64,000 nucleotides of DNA from Sphingopyxis sp. H073 (GCF_001468395.1 NZ_LNSG01000011.1:1-64000); one strand, 5' to 3'. Shown: positions 50,619-59,760, counted from the first letter of the stretch. A program made the numbers and translations. Notes: generated from the sequence alone by a model not told the origin.

Positions 50619-51085
50619 GCTGCATCCCTTTCGATCCGCGCGGCAAAGCAGCCATACGCAGCGTTGTGAGCGTGAATATAGGCAATGCCATCATCGGCGA
50701 ACAGGTCGCGGATCGCCGTGTCGGCCTCTCCCGGCGCCGCGAGCCGCGCGGTCTGCAGCATCCCCGCAGAGTCGAAGGCGCGCAGCGCGAGCGGGCGGCC
50801 CTCGAACACCGGCGGCGTCCGGGCGCGATAGGTCGCCGCTTCGACGCCGGGCCGGACATAGATCGCATAGGCGCTCCGATAAGGCGTCGCGACGTCGTGG
50901 CTGGTGTGATGCAGCAGGATCAGCTCCTCCCCCGCCCTCGCATCCTCCAGGCTGATGCGGCAGGGAAAGCCGCGGTCGGCGGTCGCGGTGACGCGGCGGG
51001 CGTTCAGGGCATCGAGGCCGGCCTCATCGAGGTCGAACAATCGGGAAAAGGGTTCGGGGTCGAGCCCCCGGATCACATAGGTCAT
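50615..51085 (-). CDS. DUF1203 family protein, 156 aa
   Basis: The N-terminus YVIRGLDPEPFSRLF and the middle GFPCRISLEDARAGEELILL with HHTSHDVATPYRSAYAIYVR are typical of DUF1203. No function is established. It is the first gene of a coupled trio with ada and a PEP-mutase-like gene. Upstream 51086-51247 lies a shared divergent promoter region. Membership suggests induction by alkylation stress if Ada controls the operon (inference). Confidence 0.85.
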   Translation of the reverse strand: MTYVIRGLDPEPFSRLFDLDEAGLDALNARRVTATADRGFPCRISLEDARAGEELILLHHTSHDVATPYRSAYAIYVRPGVEAATYRARTPPVFEGRPLALRAFDSAGMLQTARLAAPGEADTAIRDLFADDGIAYIHAHNAAYGCFAARIERDAA

Positions 51086-51173
51086 GGCTTGTCCTTTCTC
51101 TTGCCTGGACCGCCAATGCCACGCCTCGATCCCGGCCGCGTCCCGATGCTTGCGTTCAAAATATCGCAGCGAA

Positions 51174-51189
51174 CTGTATTACTGTATTA
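51174..51189. repeat. Direct repeat CTGTATTA x2 in a divergent promoter region
   Basis: CTGTATTA occurs twice head to tail (51174-51181 and 51182-51189) between the DUF1203-ada operon and the DUF2306 gene. The surrounding TATATCATTGAC is AT-rich, so this is a likely promoter or binding-site region. The position suits Ada-like activators, but the match is not diagnostic. Confidence 0.4.
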
Positions 51190-51247
51190 TATCATTGACT
51201 CACTTGGGTGACAGCGCCATTCTCCCAACAATTTCGGGGAGTCTGCC

Positions 51248-52069
51248 ATGGCGACAATCGACGCATCCCTCGTATCCGCCCGGCCCGCGCGCCGCGCCGA
51301 CTGGCTGGGCCGCGCCGCGACCTTTTGCTATCTGTCGATCGCGGCGGGACAATTGCTCTTCACAGCTTTCATCCTGCTCTTCTATTACCCCTCGTCGCTG
51401 TCGGGCGATTTCGCCGCATGGAACACGAAGCCGCTGATCAAGGGCTTCGTCGCGGGCGACGCGAGCGGCAATCTTTTCTTCGCGGCCCATGTGCTGATGG
51501 CGGCGGTCATCACCTTCGGCGGGCTGATCCAGCTCGTCCCAGCAATCCGGGGTCGCTGGCCGCAGGTCCATCGCTGGAACGGCCGCCTCTATCTGGCGAG
51601 CGCGCTCATGCTGTCGCTCGGCGGGCTGTGGCTGACATGGGGCCGCGGCACCTGGCTCAACCTGACTGGCGCGGCCGGCATTACGCTTGACGCGCTGCTC
51701 ATCCTGGCATTTGCGGCAATGGCGTATCGCGCCGCCCGCGCACGCCGCTTTGCCGATCATCGCCGCTGGGCGCTGCGCCTGTTCGCGGTCGCTTCCGCCG
51801 TCTGGTTCATGCGGGTCGGCTATATGGCGTGGGGCATCGCGACCGGCGGCGCGGGGATCGGCAAGGCGATGGACGGACCGTTCGACATCTTCCTTGCCTT
51901 CGCCAACTCGCTGCTGCCGCTGGCGGTGACCGAACTCTATCTCCGCGCCGGCGCACGCGGGACGCCTGCCGCCAGGAATGGCGTCGCCGCGCTGCTGGCA
52001 ATCGGCGGCGTCGTCATCCTCGCGGGCAGCGCGGGCGCGTGGATGATGATGTGGAGCCCTTATCTGTAA
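51248..52069 (+). CDS. DUF2306 membrane protein, 273 aa
   Basis: Six or seven predicted transmembrane helices with short loops. Conserved-looking positions are HVLMAAVITFGGLIQLVPAIR, VHRWNGRLYL and ADHRRWALRLF, the His-containing helices of DUF2306 proteins. No function is known; a heme or quinone role has been guessed for such His-rich helices. It begins at the ATG at 51248, 162 bases from the divergent DUF1203 start. A 19-bp tandem duplication overlaps its stop codon. Confidence 0.85.
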   Translation: MATIDASLVSARPARRADWLGRAATFCYLSIAAGQLLFTAFILLFYYPSSLSGDFAAWNTKPLIKGFVAGDASGNLFFAAHVLMAAVITFGGLIQLVPAIRGRWPQVHRWNGRLYLASALMLSLGGLWLTWGRGTWLNLTGAAGITLDALLILAFAAMAYRAARARRFADHRRWALRLFAVASAVWFMRVGYMAWGIATGGAGIGKAMDGPFDIFLAFANSLLPLAVTELYLRAGARGTPAARNGVAALLAIGGVVILAGSAGAWMMMWSPYL

Positions 52070-52100
52070 CTGGCTGACTATTCTGTAACTGGCTGACTAT
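52063..52100. repeat. Exact 19-bp tandem duplication spanning a stop codon
   Basis: TCTGTAACTGGCTGACTAT is present twice without a gap (52063-52081, 52082-52100). The first copy contains the TAA stop of the DUF2306 gene at 52067-52069. It is probably a recent slippage duplication. It does not extend the protein because the stop is within the first copy. Confidence 0.85.
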
Positions 52101-52139
52101 AAAGTCGTGCTCGCGCCATTCCGCTTTGACTCCTCGGGA

Positions 52140-52185
52140 GCTGGATTCCCGCCTTCGCGGGGACGCAGGACATTTCATGTCCAGC
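52140..52185. repeat. REP-like element folding as a three-way junction
   Basis: The outer arms GCTGGA (52140-52145) and TCCAGC (52180-52185) enclose two hairpins: 52147-52163 (TCCCGC with GCGGGGA over CTTC) and 52168-52182 (GGACAT-TTC-ATGTCC). It lies in the 154-bp gap before the serine protease gene. The CCCGCCTTCGCGGG-type core is a frequent sphingomonad intergenic motif (general knowledge). Confidence 0.55.
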
Positions 52186-52223
52186 GGCTTGCCTTCGTGG
52201 CCTCAACGGCTAGGTTCGCCGCC

Positions 52224-53759
52224 ATGACCCGCTTCCTCGCGCTCCTGCTCGCCCTCCTCACCGTCACCCTCCCCGCCCGCGCCGCCGACGATATCAGCGC
52301 CGTTTCGCGCAGCGTCGTGCGCGTCGTCACCGTGGCGATGGTCGATGGCGAGGTCGTCGGCTTCGGCCACGGCAGCGGCATCGCCATTTCGCCGACGCGC
52401 ATCGTCACCAACGCGCACGTCGTCGAATCGGCGGCGCGCTACCCGGGCAATGTCGCCCTGGGCGTCGTCCCGTCGGAGGGGCAGAAAAGCTATGCCGCGA
52501 AACTGATCGCGATCGACACCGAGCGCGACCTCGCGCTGATCGAGATGACCGAGGGGCGCGTTCCCGCCGCCGCGGTCTATTCGGGGCCGATCGATTCGGG
52601 GGTCGACGTCGTCGCCTTGGGCTACCCGGGCAACGTCGATCTCGCGACCGCGCGCAGCGCCGCCGACTATATCACCCCGCGCACCCCGGTGCGCAGCGAG
52701 GGCAATGTCTCGAACCGCCAGCTCGTCGAGGGTGTCGATTCGCTCGTCCATACAGCAAAGATCTCGCGCGGCAATTCGGGCGGGCCGCTCGTCGACCAGT
52801 GCGGCCGCGTCGTCGGCATCAACGCCGCGATCACCCGCGCAGACGAAGGCGATTCGCCTTTCGCCTTCGCGATCTCGACGCGCGAGCTCGCGCGCTTCCT
52901 TGCCGATGCGAACCAGCCCTACAGCTCGATCGGGACGCCCTGCCTGTCGATGGCCGAGGCCGATGCACGCGACCGAGCCGCGCTCGACGCCGATGCACGC
53001 AGGGCGGCCGAAGCCAATGCCGCGAAGGAAGAGGCCGCGGCGCGCGACCGCCAGCTGAGGCAGGAGCGCGCCGATGAGGAAGCGCTTGCCGCGCGCGAGA
53101 ACCGTATCGCGCTGGCCGGAGTGTTGTTCGTCATCGGCGCGCTGTCGGCCGGCGCAGGCCTGATGTTCCATGGCCAGAAGAACGCCCGCAACGCAAAGAT
53201 CGCCGGCGGCGCCGGTGCGGCGCTGATCCTGGCCGCGGCGGTCGTCTTCATCACCCGCCCCGACGCCCATGCCGAGCCGCCCGCGGAGAAAGCGAAACCT
53301 GTCTTCGCCGATGCGCCGACGGTCGCCGAGGGGCAGTTCCTCTGCACAATCCGGGCCGACCGCAGCCGCATCACCGTCTCATCGACCACCGACGTGCCGA
53401 TGAAGGTCGCCGCGAACGGCTGTGTCAACGACCGCACCCAATATGCGCGGGGGGCCGACGGCCATTGGCAGCGCATCCTCGTCCCCAACGACGACGCGAC
53501 CGTCACCGTCGCCTCGCTCGACCCGACGGGGAAGGAGTATCGCGTCGAACGCTTTCTGCTCGACGCCGACACGATGACGCGGGCGCGCGAGATTCGCGCC
53601 GGGGTGACGCTCAAGAGCTGCACCGCCGACCCCGACGCACTCGCGGGCCTCGCGACCCAACAGGAGGCGATCCGCGCCGTCCTGCCCGCGAGCCCGAACG
53701 AGCGCCTCGTCTATCAGTGTCAGAAGGCAGCCGCGAGCGCGGCCGCGCCTGCCCCCTGA
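52224..53759 (+). CDS. Trypsin-like serine protease with internal membrane hairpin, 511 aa
   Basis: A signal peptide (1-20) leads to a trypsin-fold protease with His65 (IVTNAHVV), Asp102 (DTERDLALIEM) and Ser185 (SRGNSGGPLVD). It is followed by a charged coiled coil (about 265-295, AKEEAAARDRQLRQERADEE) and two transmembrane helices (about 296-316 and 328-350). The C-terminal domain (about 365-500) has several Cys but no named fold. No PDZ domain is present, unlike DegP. The start at 52224 gives a normal signal; the frame is open further upstream through the repeat. Confidence 0.87.
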   Translation: MTRFLALLLALLTVTLPARAADDISAVSRSVVRVVTVAMVDGEVVGFGHGSGIAISPTRIVTNAHVVESAARYPGNVALGVVPSEGQKSYAAKLIAIDTERDLALIEMTEGRVPAAAVYSGPIDSGVDVVALGYPGNVDLATARSAADYITPRTPVRSEGNVSNRQLVEGVDSLVHTAKISRGNSGGPLVDQCGRVVGINAAITRADEGDSPFAFAISTRELARFLADANQPYSSIGTPCLSMAEADARDRAALDADARRAAEANAAKEEAAARDRQLRQERADEEALAARENRIALAGVLFVIGALSAGAGLMFHGQKNARNAKIAGGAGAALILAAAVVFITRPDAHAEPPAEKAKPVFADAPTVAEGQFLCTIRADRSRITVSSTTDVPMKVAANGCVNDRTQYARGADGHWQRILVPNDDATVTVASLDPTGKEYRVERFLLDADTMTRAREIRAGVTLKSCTADPDALAGLATQQEAIRAVLPASPNERLVYQCQKAAASAAAPAP

Positions 53760-53802
53760 TCGGGGAAACGACGGCCGGGGAGCGGGCGCGAGCGGCCGCG
53801 CG

Positions 53803-55176
53803 CTATTTCGACAGGTCGCGCAGCAGGCTGTCCCAGTGCGCCAGCGCGGGGGCGATCGCGTCGACGGGCACGCGCTCGTTGAGGCCGTGCGCGTAGCTGT
53901 CGCTGGCTTTCGAGAAGAGCCCCGCGACGCCGTAGCTCGGCACGCCCTGGATGCGGAAATGATAGCTGTCGGTCGCGCCCGCGCTCATCGACGGGATGAT
54001 CGGCAGGCCCGGCGCGCGGGCATGGACCGCCTTCGCCACCGCCGCCATCACGTCTGCGCGCAGCGGCGAGGCGTCGCTGGCGCTGGCGTCGGGATCGGGG
54101 TTCACCATCACGCCGGGGTCGCCGATCACCTTCACCAGTTCGGCGCGCACCTCTTCGACCGGCACGCCCGGGAAGATGCGGCAATTGATGTTCGCGGTCG
54201 CGCGCTGGGGCAGCGCATTTTCGGCATGGCCGCCCTTGACGAGCGTCGGCACGCAAGTCGTACCGATCTGGCCGACATATTCGGGGTCGGCGCGGATCGC
54301 GGCGATCGCCTTCGCATCCGACGGGTTTGCGGCAAAAGCTTTCAGCGCCGCGCCGATGTCGCCGCCGACCTGATCGGCGACGATCGGCATACCGACCCTG
54401 GTCAGCTCGTTCTGCTGCGGCGTAAAGCGATAGGCGCCGATCTTGGCGAGCGCCTCGGACAGCTCGGCGATCGCATTGACTGCGCCGGGACGCGAGCTGT
54501 GGCCGCCGGGATTGGTGACTTCGAGGGTGAAGTCGGCATAGGTCTTCTCGCCCGCCTGCAGCCCGTAATATTTGGGCTTGCCGTCCTCGCCGATCAGCCC
54601 GCCGCCGCCGTCGCCGTTGAGCGCGAACTCGGCGTTCTTGTATTTGGCGGCGAGCGCGCGCGTCGTCGTCATCGAGGTTTCCTCGTCGCCCGACAGGAGC
54701 AGGATGATCGAGCGCTTGGGCTTGAAGCCGTCCTTCTTGAGCTGCGCCATCGTCGCGACCATCATCGAGACGTCGAACTTGTTATCCTCTGACCCGCGGC
54801 CGAAAATATAGCCATTCTCCTCGACCGGAACGAAGGGATCGCGCGTCCAGTCCTTCGGATCGGCCTCGACGACGTCCATATGGCCGAGCAGGACGATCGG
54901 CTTTTGCTTCGTCGTGCCCTGCAGGGTCGCGGCGAAGGTTGCGGTCTCGCCCATAGGGGTGATTTCGATGTCGGCGTCGGTGTAGCCCGCCGCCTTGAGC
55001 ACGCTCGCATAATAGGCCGCCAGCTCGGGAACCTTGCCGCGGCCCATCACCGTCGGGATCGCGATGCTGTCCTTCAGGATCTTTTTCGCCGCGTCGGTGT
55101 CGGCGGGCTTGGCGTGGACGGGCGCGGCGGCGAGCAGGGCGGCGGCGAGGGCGATGGGGGCGGTAAGGTTTCGCAT
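53803..55176 (-). CDS. Secreted M20-family peptidase, 457 aa
   Basis: A signal peptide (about 1-22, AAPVHA) is followed by an M20 metallopeptidase: IVLLGHMDVVEADP (metal His/Asp), YIFGRGSEDNKFD, LLLLSGDEETSM, and the dimerisation region SSRPGAVNAIAEL. C-terminal metal ligands lie near the GLNERVPVDAI segment. It is probably a periplasmic or outer-membrane-associated dipeptidase. The ATG at 55176 begins the signal. It converges on the serine protease with a 43-base gap, and the stops do not overlap. Confidence 0.9.
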   Translation of the reverse strand: MRNLTAPIALAAALLAAAPVHAKPADTDAAKKILKDSIAIPTVMGRGKVPELAAYYASVLKAAGYTDADIEITPMGETATFAATLQGTTKQKPIVLLGHMDVVEADPKDWTRDPFVPVEENGYIFGRGSEDNKFDVSMMVATMAQLKKDGFKPKRSIILLLSGDEETSMTTTRALAAKYKNAEFALNGDGGGGLIGEDGKPKYYGLQAGEKTYADFTLEVTNPGGHSSRPGAVNAIAELSEALAKIGAYRFTPQQNELTRVGMPIVADQVGGDIGAALKAFAANPSDAKAIAAIRADPEYVGQIGTTCVPTLVKGGHAENALPQRATANINCRIFPGVPVEEVRAELVKVIGDPGVMVNPDPDASASDASPLRADVMAAVAKAVHARAPGLPIIPSMSAGATDSYHFRIQGVPSYGVAGLFSKASDSYAHGLNERVPVDAIAPALAHWDSLLRDLSK

Positions 55177-55263
55177 GGAAACCCAACCTAGCCGGCCGGC
55201 GCCGCGGCGCAAGAGATAGAAATGGATCACCATCGCGTCGATGCCGATCCGCATCGCAGCAGC

Positions 55264-56586
55264 CTATTCGCTCGCTTCGGCTTTCGGCTTGCGGAATTCA
55301 CTGACCAGCAATTTGTCGATCTTGCGCCCGTCCATATCGACGATCTCGAACTTCCAGCCGCGATCGGTGAAGCATTCGCCTTCCTTGGGCAGATGTTTCA
55401 GGATCGCAAGCGCATGGCCCGCCGCGGTTGCATAGTCGCGGTCGTCGCCAAGCTCGATCCCAAGCCGCTCGGCCATCTGGTCGGCGGGCATCGATCCCGC
55501 GATCAGCAGGCTGCCATCCTCGCGCTCGACCACGAAGGGCTCGCTGCCGATATCCTGGTCGGACGCGAATTCGCCCGCGATTGCGGAGAGCAGATCGGCG
55601 GGGGTCACCAGCCCGTCGAAATGGCCATATTCGTCGTGGACGAGCAGCATCGGCACCTCGGCCGCGCGCAACCCCTCGAGTGCGTCCATCGCGTCGAGCT
55701 GGTCGTGGATGACCTTTACCGGCCGCATCAGCTGCTCGAGGTCGATCACGTCGCCGCGAAACAGCGCCGCCACTATATCGCGCGCCTGCACGACGCCGAC
55801 GATGTCGTCGACCGACCCGCGTGCGACCGGCAATCGGCTGTGCGGGGTGTCGAGCAGCTTGTCGCGCACTCCGCGCGCGTCGAGCGACGTGTCGATCCAG
55901 TCGACGTCCTTGCGCGGGGTCATCACCTCGCGCACCGGCCGATCGGCGAGCCGCACGACGCCCGAGATGATCGCACGTTCGCTTTCCTCGATCAGGCCCG
56001 ACTTCGACGCCTCGGCGACGATCAGGTGCAACTCCTCGGCGGTCACCCGGTCCTCGGATTCGCGGCTGAGCCCGAGCAGGCGAAAGACGAGCGCCGAGCT
56101 GTTGTCGAGCAGCCAGACGAGCGGCGCCGCGACGCGCGACAGCCAGACCATCGGTCCCGCCATCGCGATCGCGATGCGTTCGGGCGCGCGCAGCGCAAAC
56201 TGCTTCGGGACCAGCTCGCCCGCAATCAACGAGAAATAGGTGGTGATGCCGATGACGACCGCGAACCCCGCAGCCTCGGCATGTTCGGCGTCGAGCCCGA
56301 ACCAGGCGACGAGCCGGTCGGCGACCGGCTGCCCCAGACTCGCGCCCGAATAGGCGCCCGCCAGAATGCCGATCAAGGTGATGCCGACCTGCACGGTCGA
56401 CAGGAAGCGGCCGGGGTCGGCGGCGAGTTGCCGCGCTATCTTCGCGCCGCGGCTCCCGCGCTTTTCTGCCGCCTGCAGCCGCGGGTCGCGCGACGAGACG
56501 ATTGCGAGCTCGGACATGGCGAACAGGCCGTTGAGGAGGATCAGCACCGCGATGATCGCGACGTCGGACCAGGGGAAAGGAGTCAT
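55264..56586 (-). CDS. CorC/HlyC-type CNNM-CBS membrane protein, 440 aa
   Basis: An N-terminal DUF21 (CNNM) domain of four helices (about residues 5-190) precedes a pair of CBS domains (PVREVMTPRKDVDWID, then VVQARDIVAALFRG) and a C-terminal CorC_HlyC domain (DEYGHFDGLVTPADLLSAI). Such proteins are implicated in Mg2+/Co2+ efflux. The start at 56586 gives a helix beginning TPFPWSDVAIIAVLI; an earlier in-frame ATG would add only low-complexity residues. It is read leftward toward the M20 peptidase, 87 bases away. Confidence 0.92.
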   Translation of the reverse strand: MTPFPWSDVAIIAVLILLNGLFAMSELAIVSSRDPRLQAAEKRGSRGAKIARQLAADPGRFLSTVQVGITLIGILAGAYSGASLGQPVADRLVAWFGLDAEHAEAAGFAVVIGITTYFSLIAGELVPKQFALRAPERIAIAMAGPMVWLSRVAAPLVWLLDNSSALVFRLLGLSRESEDRVTAEELHLIVAEASKSGLIEESERAIISGVVRLADRPVREVMTPRKDVDWIDTSLDARGVRDKLLDTPHSRLPVARGSVDDIVGVVQARDIVAALFRGDVIDLEQLMRPVKVIHDQLDAMDALEGLRAAEVPMLLVHDEYGHFDGLVTPADLLSAIAGEFASDQDIGSEPFVVEREDGSLLIAGSMPADQMAERLGIELGDDRDYATAAGHALAILKHLPKEGECFTDRGWKFEIVDMDGRKIDKLLVSEFRKPKAEASE

Positions 56587-56808
56587 CGGGCGTGCGTGCG
56601 GCGCATCGGCGCCCGGCCCCTGTCGGCGTTGGTCATCGCGCACCTATAGGCGAAACAGGACGCGCAGCACAATGGCGCTCGCTGAACGGCCCGGTCAGGG
56701 GGCGTTCAGCGAGATTTTGGAACCAGTTGCCCCGGCCATATGTTATCGACACCGACGGCGGCGATCGCAGGGCCGACAGGCAGCCGCCGCAGACAAGGGA
56801 GCGACAAG

Positions 56809-57498
56809 ATGAACAGCAAGACGATCAAGCTCACCGCCCTCGCCAGCATCGGCGCGCTCGCGCTGACCGGCTGTGTGACCGACCCCGAAACCGGCAAGCA
56901 GACGATCTCGAAGGCCGCGATCGGCGGCATCGGCGGCGCGCTCGGCGGCTATCTGCTCGGCGATCTCGTCGGCGGCCGCAACGATCGCACCGAGAAGATC
57001 CTCGGCGCGGGCATCGGCGCCGTCGCGGGCGCGGGGGTCGGCTATTATATGGACCAGCAGGAAAAGAAGCTGCGCGAACGGACCGCGGGCACCGGCATCG
57101 ACGTCGAGCGCCAGGGCGACCAGCTCGTCCTCAACATGCCCGGCGACGTCACCTTCGACTATAACAGCGCGGTGGTGAAGCCGAACTTCCGCAGCGCGCT
57201 CGACAGCGTCGCCTCGACCCTCGGCGAGTATCCGAGCACCTTCATCGACGTCTACGGCCACACCGATTCGACCGGCAGCGACACCTATAACCAGGGCCTG
57301 TCCGAGCGCCGCGCCGCGTCGGTCGCCGACTATCTCGCCGGCCGCGGGGTCAATCGCGCGCGCATGGCGACGCTCGGCTATGGCGAATCGCAACTGAAGT
57401 GTGCACCCGAGCGCAGCGAGGCGGATTATCAGTGCAACCGCCGCGTCGAAATCCGCATCGCGCCGGTGACGCAGAACGACGTCAACGCCGCGCAGTAA
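56809..57498 (+). CDS. OmpA-family lipoprotein with glycine zipper, 229 aa
   Basis: The lipoprotein signal ends LALTGCV (Cys about 20). A glycine-zipper segment (AIGGIGGALGGYLLGDLVGG and a second AGIGAVAGAGVGYY) could insert in a membrane. The C-terminal OmpA-like domain (about 115-225) has VYGHTDSTGSDTYNQGLSERRA, which contacts peptidoglycan. The layout is that of YiaD/Pal-like proteins. The ATG at 56809 follows AAGGGAGCGACAAG. An inefficient terminator-like hairpin follows. Confidence 0.92.
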   Translation: MNSKTIKLTALASIGALALTGCVTDPETGKQTISKAAIGGIGGALGGYLLGDLVGGRNDRTEKILGAGIGAVAGAGVGYYMDQQEKKLRERTAGTGIDVERQGDQLVLNMPGDVTFDYNSAVVKPNFRSALDSVASTLGEYPSTFIDVYGHTDSTGSDTYNQGLSERRAASVADYLAGRGVNRARMATLGYGESQLKCAPERSEADYQCNRRVEIRIAPVTQNDVNAAQ

Positions 57499-57523
57499 CA
57501 AGCTTCCATTCCCGTGGAAGGAT

Positions 57524-57556
57524 CGGGGCGTCGCCGCAGGGCGGCGCCCCGTTCTT
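57524..57556. terminator. Hairpin between OmpA-lipoprotein and marC genes
   Basis: CGGGGCGTCGCC (57524-57535) pairs with 57540-57551 with one G-U mismatch and a GCAG loop. It is followed by the short pyrimidine stretch GTTCTTATCC. It lies between convergent genes, so it could end either transcript. The weak T-tract makes it a moderate call. Confidence 0.6.
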
Positions 57557-58184
57557 ATCCTAGGCTGGGGAAGCTGGCCTTCAGGCCGTCGATCACGAAC
57601 TGCGCCGCGAGCGCCGCAAGCAGCACGCCGAGCAGGCGGGTGATCACCGCCTCGCCCTTGTTGCCGATCAGCCGCATCAGCGGCCCCGCTGCGAGGAGCG
57701 CTCCCAGCGTGAGAAGCAACACCAGCAGCAGCGCCGCAAAAATCACCACTGCCCGGTCAAGCCCGTTGTTCTGAGCGACGAGCAGCATCACCGAGGCGAT
57801 CGACCCCGGTCCCGCGAGCATCGGCATCGCCATCGGAAAGACCGAGACATCCTCGACCTCGGGCGTCGCCTTCACTTTCTCGGCGCGTTGTTCGCGGCGT
57901 TCGGTGCGCTTTTCGAACACCATATCGATCGCGATGATGAACAGCATGATCCCGCCCGCGATGCGGAAACTGTCGAGGTCGATGTGGAGGAAACTGAGCA
58001 GCGCCTCGCCGAACATCGCGAAAAAGACGAGGATGAACCCCGCGATGACCGTCGCGCGAATCGCCATCGAGCGACGCTGCTGCGCGCTCGCGCCGGTCGT
58101 CAGGCTGGCGTAGATCGGGGCGCAGCCCGGCGGATCGATGACGACGAACAAGGTCACGAACGCCGAGATGAAAAGGTCCATCAT
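57555..58184 (-). CDS. MarC-family membrane protein, 209 aa
   Basis: Six hydrophobic helices. The start MDLFISAFVTLFVVIDPPGCAPIYASL and the PMLAGPGSIASVMLL segment are MarC/UPF0056 hallmarks. Its function remains uncertain; it is not the multiple-antibiotic repressor. The ATG overlaps the stop of the upstream lipoprotein (TCAT, 58181-58184). It is last in the VUT-argB-yggT-folD-lipoprotein-marC run. Confidence 0.9.
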   Translation of the reverse strand: MMDLFISAFVTLFVVIDPPGCAPIYASLTTGASAQQRRSMAIRATVIAGFILVFFAMFGEALLSFLHIDLDSFRIAGGIMLFIIAIDMVFEKRTERREQRAEKVKATPEVEDVSVFPMAMPMLAGPGSIASVMLLVAQNNGLDRAVVIFAALLLVLLLTLGALLAAGPLMRLIGNKGEAVITRLLGVLLAALAAQFVIDGLKASFPSLG

Positions 58185-58846
58185 TTCGGCGGCGCGGCCA
58201 CTTTATCGTCGATCACCGTCGCCATCGTCTTGCCGTCCCAGAGGCGGATGACGAGGCGGCGCGACTGGTCGGGGTGAACGGTCGAGGTCCAGCTGAGCGT
58301 CTGGTCAGGCGACAGGCCGACCGCCATGTCGTCGCCCTCGTCGCCGGCCTCGATCGGCACCGCGGGACGCGAGCCGCATTTCGCCTGTTTCGTTTCGATG
58401 AAATCGGGCGCGGCACGCGGCGCCGTCAGCGCGTCGCCATGATCGAGCACCCAGTTGATCTTGCCGCTGATCGGGTCGCGCAGCCAGACGGTGGTGAAAT
58501 AGCCGTTGCCGCCCCCCTTTTGCCAGGCGCCGGTGGTTGCGCCGGCGTTTCCGTCGCAGCTCACATAGACGGCGTGCGGCTGCCACTTCACCGCTTCGGC
58601 GGGGTTCGCCTGCGCCTTCAGCCAGTCGCGCGCTTTCACCCGTTGCGGCACGAACATCACCGCATCGGGCGCCGAGGTCTCGCGGAACGCCGTCCACTGG
58701 CCTTTCTCCTGCGCCAGCCGCGCGAAGGCGATTTCGGCGGCGACATAAGCACTCGGGTTCGCGGCGAGCGGCCGCTTGCGCGGATCGGGCCCCTGCGCGC
58801 AGCCGGCAACCAGCGAAAGCGTGACGGCAGCAAGCACAAGGCGCAT
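58181..58846 (-). CDS. Hypothetical lipoprotein, 221 aa
   Basis: The signal has lipobox VAGC (Cys16). The mature part begins RKRPLAANPSAYVAAEIAFARLAQEKGQWTAFRETSAPDAV (about residues 23-63), a helical start like an NTF2-type small domain, and ends in beta-rich segments (SRRLVIRLWDGKTMATVI). I do not recognise a named family. It overlaps folD by one base and marC by four, so it is co-translated. Confidence 0.75.
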   Translation of the reverse strand: MRLVLAAVTLSLVAGCAQGPDPRKRPLAANPSAYVAAEIAFARLAQEKGQWTAFRETSAPDAVMFVPQRVKARDWLKAQANPAEAVKWQPHAVYVSCDGNAGATTGAWQKGGGNGYFTTVWLRDPISGKINWVLDHGDALTAPRAAPDFIETKQAKCGSRPAVPIEAGDEGDDMAVGLSPDQTLSWTSTVHPDQSRRLVIRLWDGKTMATVIDDKVAAPPK

Positions 58847-59760
58847 CAGAAACCCTCCGGGTCGGCGAGCCCGGCGCGGCGATGCGCCGCGACAAGCGTG
58901 TTGCGAAGCAGGCAGGCAATCGTCATCGGCCCGACGCCGCCGGGGACCGGGGTGATCGCCGAGGCGACCGCAGCCACATCGGCATAATCGACGTCGCCCA
59001 CGAGCCGCCCCTTCGGCGCGCCGTCGGCGGGCGGCAGGCGGTTGATCCCGACGTCGATGACGACCGCGCCGGGCTTGATCCAGTCACCCTTGACCATCTC
59101 CGCCCTGCCCACCGCCGCGACGACGATATCGGCGCGGCGGACAAGGTCGGGCAGGTCGCGAGTGCGGCTGTGCGCCATGGTGACGGTCGCGTTGGCGCCG
59201 AGCAGCAGCGCCGCCATCGGCTTGCCGACGAGGATCGAGCGACCGATCACGACCGCGTCCTTGCCCGACAGGTCGCCAAGTCGGTCCTGTAGCAGCAACA
59301 GGCAGCCATAGGGCGTGCAGGGTACCATGCCGGGGATACCGAGCGCGAGCCGCCCGGCGCTGACCGGCGTCAGCCCGTCGACATCCTTGTCGGGGTCGAT
59401 CGTCGCCACCGCGCGCTGTTCGTCGAGATGGCCCGGCAGCGGGAGCTGGAGGAGAATGCCGTCGACGGCTTCTTCGGTATTCAGCGCCGCAAGCAGCGCC
59501 TCGACCTCGTCCTGCGTTGCCGTTGCCGGCAGGCGGTGCTCGAAGCTTTCCATGCCGGCGGCGAGGGTCGCCTTGCCCTTGGACCCGACATAGACCGCGC
59601 TCGCCGGATCGTCGCCGACTAGGACGACCGCGAGCCCTGGCACGCGGCCGGTCGCGGCCTTGAACGCGGGTACGGCCGCCGCAATGCGGTCGCGCAGCCC
59701 GGCCGCGAAGGCCTTGCCGTCGATTGCATCGGCAAGATTGTCGGCACGCATGGCGGTCAC
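58846..59760 (-). CDS. folD: Methylenetetrahydrofolate dehydrogenase/cyclohydrolase, 304 aa
   Basis: It supplies 10-formyl-THF. It has [15 protein letters not shown] (catalytic Lys in the folate site), [11 protein letters not shown], the PCTPYG segment, and the NADP motif [18 protein letters not shown]. The second signature [15 protein letters not shown] is near the end. The start is GTG at 59760, which overlaps the yggT TGA (TCAC 59757-59760); an ATG three codons on is the alternative. It lies in the leftward argB operon. Confidence 0.94.
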   Translation of the reverse strand: MTAMRADNLADAIDGKAFAAGLRDRIAAAVPAFKAATGRVPGLAVVLVGDDPASAVYVGSKGKATLAAGMESFEHRLPATATQDEVEALLAALNTEEAVDGILLQLPLPGHLDEQRAVATIDPDKDVDGLTPVSAGRLALGIPGMVPCTPYGCLLLLQDRLGDLSGKDAVVIGRSILVGKPMAALLLGANATVTMAHSRTRDLPDLVRRADIVVAAVGRAEMVKGDWIKPGAVVIDVGINRLPPADGAPKGRLVGDVDYADVAAVASAITPVPGGVGPMTIACLLRNTLVAAHRRAGLADPEGF

